From Alphaproteobacteria bacterium (GTDB lineage Bacteria > Pseudomonadota > Alphaproteobacteria > UBA2966 > CAIVPW01): DNA of 64,000 bases. The stretch's first letter is position 1; each line of letters opens with the position of its first letter. Shown in pieces: positions 61,613 to 64,000 of this stretch. The translations under genes were made by a program, and so were the position numbers. The notes below the pieces were generated by a model that did not search any database, had not been told where the DNA came from, and saw only the letters and a program-made list of their open reading frames with translations. Location of the stretch: positions 1-64,000 of the forward strand of contig CANKGV010000008.1 of assembly GCA_947481575.1 (NCBI GenBank), given 5' to 3'.

Positions 61613-62029
61613 CTACTTCGGAATCATCATGTCGGGGGGCGGCGGAATCGGCAGCGGCGCCGTGCCCGCGGGAATTCCGTTGAGCTTGAAGAGGTGCGCC
61701 ATGATGGAGACGTAGGCGTCCTTGGTCAGGCTACCCGGCTTGTCGGCCGGCATCAGCTGGGAAATAAAGTCATACAACGACGCAGCCGGAACGCCGCGCC
61801 AGTTCCCGTCAAACTGCGCGCCGAACAGCGCTGGCGCCTCGGCGCCCTGAGCCTGCGCACCGTGGCAGCCCGAACAGCCCGAGCGAAACGCGTTGGCGCC
61901 GGCGGCGGCCTGCGCCTCGGTGTACGTCAGCGCCTGCGCCGATGCGGAAGTCGGGCCCCCAGCGGCGACAATCGCGAGAACCGCGCCCGCCGCCATCAAA
62001 CGCAGATCCATCATGAGATTCGTCGCCAT
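61613..62029 (-). CDS. Class I cytochrome c, small periplasmic
   Basis: 138 residues with a signal peptide (LMAAGAVLAIVAAGGPTSASA) and a single heme c motif CSGCH near residue 52 (SGCSGCHGAQAQGAEAPALF). Candidate axial Met lies in QLMPADKPG near residue 92. It is the kind of cytochrome that accepts electrons from PQQ dehydrogenases, and one such gene ends less than 1 kb away on the same strand. A physical partnership is inferred, not shown. ATG 62014 is an alternative start. Confidence 0.88.
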   Translation of the reverse strand: MATNLMMDLRLMAAGAVLAIVAAGGPTSASAQALTYTEAQAAAGANAFRSGCSGCHGAQAQGAEAPALFGAQFDGNWRGVPAASLYDFISQLMPADKPGSLTKDAYVSIMAHLFKLNGIPAGTAPLPIPPPPDMMIPK

Positions 62030-62245
62030 CTGTACATGTCCCGTATGTTCGGTGACCGACTAAACTGTGCGTACTTTTGCTCGCGCACTTGCGCGCCGTC
62101 AACCATTGCCATGTGGGTTTCTGGCACCCATCGTTGGCGAAGGTGCGGTCTGCGGCTAAGGTGGCGTTGCGCACCGAACAATCAACCCAGTCGCCTGGTC
62201 GGCTCGCTTCGAGCTGGCGCTGCCCTGAACGGAACAACGGCCCGG

Positions 62246-62917
62246 ATGCCAAGATCGAGAAAATCTGCTTGGCGAGATCCTTCGGTTATCGCGACCCTCG
62301 CCGGTGGCATCGCCGCACTGGCACTGATGGCGGGCGGTCTGGTCTGGGTGGTCAATGCGCCGCCGCCCCAACCCCGCAGCTACGACACACCGTTGGACTT
62401 GTATGACGCCGGGATGGCCGCCTACCTGAAGGGCGACTATCAGAGCGCGATCCTTGCCTGGACAACCGTCGCAGCTAAGGACCCGCGGGCACAGGTCGGC
62501 CTTGGGGACATCTATTACCGCGGCGGCGGTGGAGTGGCCGCCGATCCGGCCCAGGCTCTCGTTTGGTACTACAAGGCCGGCATTGCCGGCGATCGCTGGG
62601 GAGAACTTGCGCTCGCGAAGGTGATGCTCGAAGACAAGGGTGTGAAGCAGGACTTTGCCGCCGCCAACTACTGGTACCGGAACGCAGGATTGCACGGTGT
62701 AGGCGAAGCGGCGTTCATGGCAGGTGCCCTGACCGAGGCCGGCAAAGGCATCCGCGCCGACATCGTTGAGACCGCGGCCTGGTACGACCTTTCGGACGAA
62801 CTAGGGTATCCGGATGGCGCGGCAGCGCGCGACCGCGTGCTTGCAGCAATGACCGAACAGCAACGCAGCATGTACGCTCAGCGCGTACGGGAGTTCCGTC
62901 AGGACTTGCGCCGCTAG
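62246..62917 (+). CDS. Sel1-like repeat/TPR protein with N-terminal membrane anchor
   Basis: 223 residues. One helix (IATLAGGIAALALMAGGLVWVV) near the start, then Sel1-type repeats: GMAAYLKGDYQSAILAW, AQVGLGDIYYRGGGGVAADP, ALAKVMLEDKGVKQDFAAA and AAFMAGALTEAGKGIRAD. Probably anchored in the inner membrane with a periplasmic protein-binding domain. The long in-frame extension to 61133 runs through two opposite-strand genes and is not part of it. A terminator follows 30 bases after the stop. Confidence 0.82.
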   Translation: MPRSRKSAWRDPSVIATLAGGIAALALMAGGLVWVVNAPPPQPRSYDTPLDLYDAGMAAYLKGDYQSAILAWTTVAAKDPRAQVGLGDIYYRGGGGVAADPAQALVWYYKAGIAGDRWGELALAKVMLEDKGVKQDFAAANYWYRNAGLHGVGEAAFMAGALTEAGKGIRADIVETAAWYDLSDELGYPDGAAARDRVLAAMTEQQRSMYAQRVREFRQDLRR

Positions 62918-62947
62918 TCGGTCGGCGATTGCGGGCCGAGAAATGAA

Positions 62948-62982
62948 AAGGGGGAGCCCACCGGGCTCCCCCTTCATTTTTT
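62948..62982. terminator. Intrinsic terminator between convergent genes
   Basis: AAGGGGGAGCCC (62948-62959) pairs perfectly with GGGCTCCCCCTT (62963-62974) around a 3-base loop, followed by CATTTTTT. The 12-bp GC-rich stem with a six-T run is a clear rho-independent terminator for the plus-strand Sel1 gene. AAAA before the stem could let it work in the other direction too. Confidence 0.92.
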
Positions 62983-62995
62983 CGAATGACGAAGT

Positions 62996-64000
62996 CTAGA
63001 GGCCGAACACCGCAACGATTGCGCTGTTCACTTGGCCCTGATCGCCGGAGACGCCCTGGTGGCCGCCACCGATGACCGCAATGTACTGCTTGCCGTCAAC
63101 CGAGTAGCTCATCGGCGGGGCCGACATGCCCATGCCGAGGCTGAAGCTCCAGAGAGGCGCCAGCGTATCGGCGTCGTATGCCGTGAACTTGCCCGTGTTT
63201 TCTGCGTTCCACAGCAGACCACCGGCGGTCGACAACACACCCGCGTCGATGCGGTACTTCGTCGTGACTTCCGCGGTAACCTTGCCGCTGGCAACGTCGA
63301 ACTTCCAAACCTTGCCCACCGGATCCGGCAGCTTGACGGTCGTTGCGTTGCTCTTGGACACGCCGGCTTCACCGGCCGACTTGCTGATCAGCGCGCCGTT
63401 GAACGACTTCTCGTTGATCGAGACGACGTCCGAGACCTGCTGGCAGGCGAAGCCGGCTGCGGCATACGCTGCGCCGCGGGTCGGGTCGAAGGACGGCCAC
63501 TGGTACAACGGCGCGAACCCCTGATTCGGGCAGAACATCAGGCCGGCACCGCCGCCCGCCAGACGCGGGCCACGAACGGCGTAGGTCTGGATGGTTTTGC
63601 TCGGATCGTACTCAACCGGCTTGCCGGTCTTCGGGTCGAGACCCTTCGTCCAGTTCAAGCCGCTCTGGTACGCGTCGCCACGGACGAACTGGCCCGAAAC
63701 GCGGTCGTGCTGGAAGAAGAATCCGCCGCGCGAGAAGTTTACGGTCAGCTTCTTGCCACCCACGTCAACCAACATACGGTTGTTGGGGGTGTCTTGATCC
63801 TGCTGCTCGTTCGGAACTTCCTGGAAGAACCACTTCAGCTTGCCGGTGTCGACGTCGAGCGCAATGGTGCTCGCCGTATACAGGTTGTCGCCCGGACGGT
63901 ACTCAGGAATGCCCGTCGGGAACGCGTCGCCCGTGCCGTAGATGACGGTGTTGGTGACCGGATCAAACGCACCCTGCCCCCAGATACCGGCGCCGCCGGT
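62996..64000 (-). CDS. PQQ-dependent alcohol/methanol dehydrogenase, C-terminal part (runs off the window)
   Basis: The last 334 residues are visible. Beta-propeller W-motifs include IWGQGAFDPVTNTVIYGTGD and STIALDVDTGKLKWFFQEVP; GGVLSTAGGLLW-like AGVLSTAGGLLWNAENTG and APPMSYSVDGKQYIAVIGGG complete the canonical end. No C-terminal cytochrome domain follows, so it is not a type II quinohemoprotein. Where typical enzymes have PxDxWDYDGxN, this one has PNEQQDQDTPN. The catalytic Asp and the Asp two residues later (63790-63798) are kept, which is the lanthanide-type pattern, but the Trp is lost. The small cytochrome c at 61613 is a likely electron acceptor. Confidence 0.88.
   Translation of the reverse strand, partial: TGGAGIWGQGAFDPVTNTVIYGTGDAFPTGIPEYRPGDNLYTASTIALDVDTGKLKWFFQEVPNEQQDQDTPNNRMLVDVGGKKLTVNFSRGGFFFQHDRVSGQFVRGDAYQSGLNWTKGLDPKTGKPVEYDPSKTIQTYAVRGPRLAGGGAGLMFCPNQGFAPLYQWPSFDPTRGAAYAAAGFACQQVSDVVSINEKSFNGALISKSAGEAGVSKSNATTVKLPDPVGKVWKFDVASGKVTAEVTTKYRIDAGVLSTAGGLLWNAENTGKFTAYDADTLAPLWSFSLGMGMSAPPMSYSVDGKQYIAVIGGGHQGVSGDQGQVNSAIVAVFGL

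Noticed and set aside
61133..62245. Long upstream extension of the Sel1-repeat frame
   Set aside because: It runs antisense through the hypothetical secreted protein and the cytochrome c gene; the protein-like part begins at ATG 62246.

Overview
The window is GC-rich, densely coded DNA, most likely from an alphaproteobacterium. That placement is an inference from gene content: a PQQ-dependent dehydrogenase, a NasT-like receiver, IS21 remnants, and frequent GTG/TTG starts with 1-4 base stop/start overlaps. No rRNA, tRNA or ribosomal protein gene is present to fix the taxonomy. About 55 kb of the 64 kb is one very large surface-glycan locus. The left edge (1-726) holds an IS21-family element end abutting the remnant of an older IS21 transposase gene. 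The right edge (about 56.3-64 kb) is a different neighbourhood of pentapeptide-repeat, TPR and Sel1 proteins, a cytochrome c and a PQQ dehydrogenase that runs off the window.

The glycan locus has three blocks. (A) A minus-strand operon (12058 down to 1117) encodes a SpsF-like cytidylyltransferase, a GT2/CMP-sugar-synthetase fusion, a D-2-hydroxyacid dehydrogenase, a carbamoyltransferase, a methyltransferase, a HisH/HisF/N-acetyl-sugar amidotransferase trio (acetamidino group formation), a sulfotransferase and a capsule-type glycosyltransferase. (B) A divergent plus-strand run of about 35.7 kb (12315-47997) begins with a NeuB-family synthase, pseB, pseC, pseG and an MsbA/PglK-like ABC exporter. 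It continues through two carbamoyltransferases, four asparagine-synthetase-like amidotransferases, a second NeuB and SpsF, two ATP-grasp proteins (one fused to a methyltransferase), a class III aminotransferase, a PIG-L deacetylase, a metallophosphoesterase, an aldo/keto reductase, a second sulfotransferase and several glycosyltransferases. (C) A convergent minus-strand operon (55104 down to 48142) carries GT2-DUF2304, a GT4, a Wzz-like chain-length protein, a Wzy-like membrane protein and the SxtJ/DUF5989/carbamoyltransferase triad.

Together the genes suggest a polymerised or protein-linked glycan built on pseudaminic-acid-type nonulosonic acid(s) and very heavily decorated. Predicted decorations are amidination (WbpG/PseA-HisH-HisF), carbamoylation (four NodU/TobZ-type enzymes), carboxamide formation (four AsnB-like enzymes), N-acetylation, O/N-methylation, sulfation and possibly ATP-grasp-catalysed amide bonds. 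No initiating phosphoglycosyltransferase and no Wzx flippase were found; the MsbA/PglK-like ABC protein may be the exporter. The most unusual parts are the multiplicity of carbamoyltransferase and AsnB paralogs with diverged active-site loops, the second NeuB module with ATP-grasp enzymes, the GT2-cytidylyltransferase fusion and the ATP-grasp-methyltransferase fusion.
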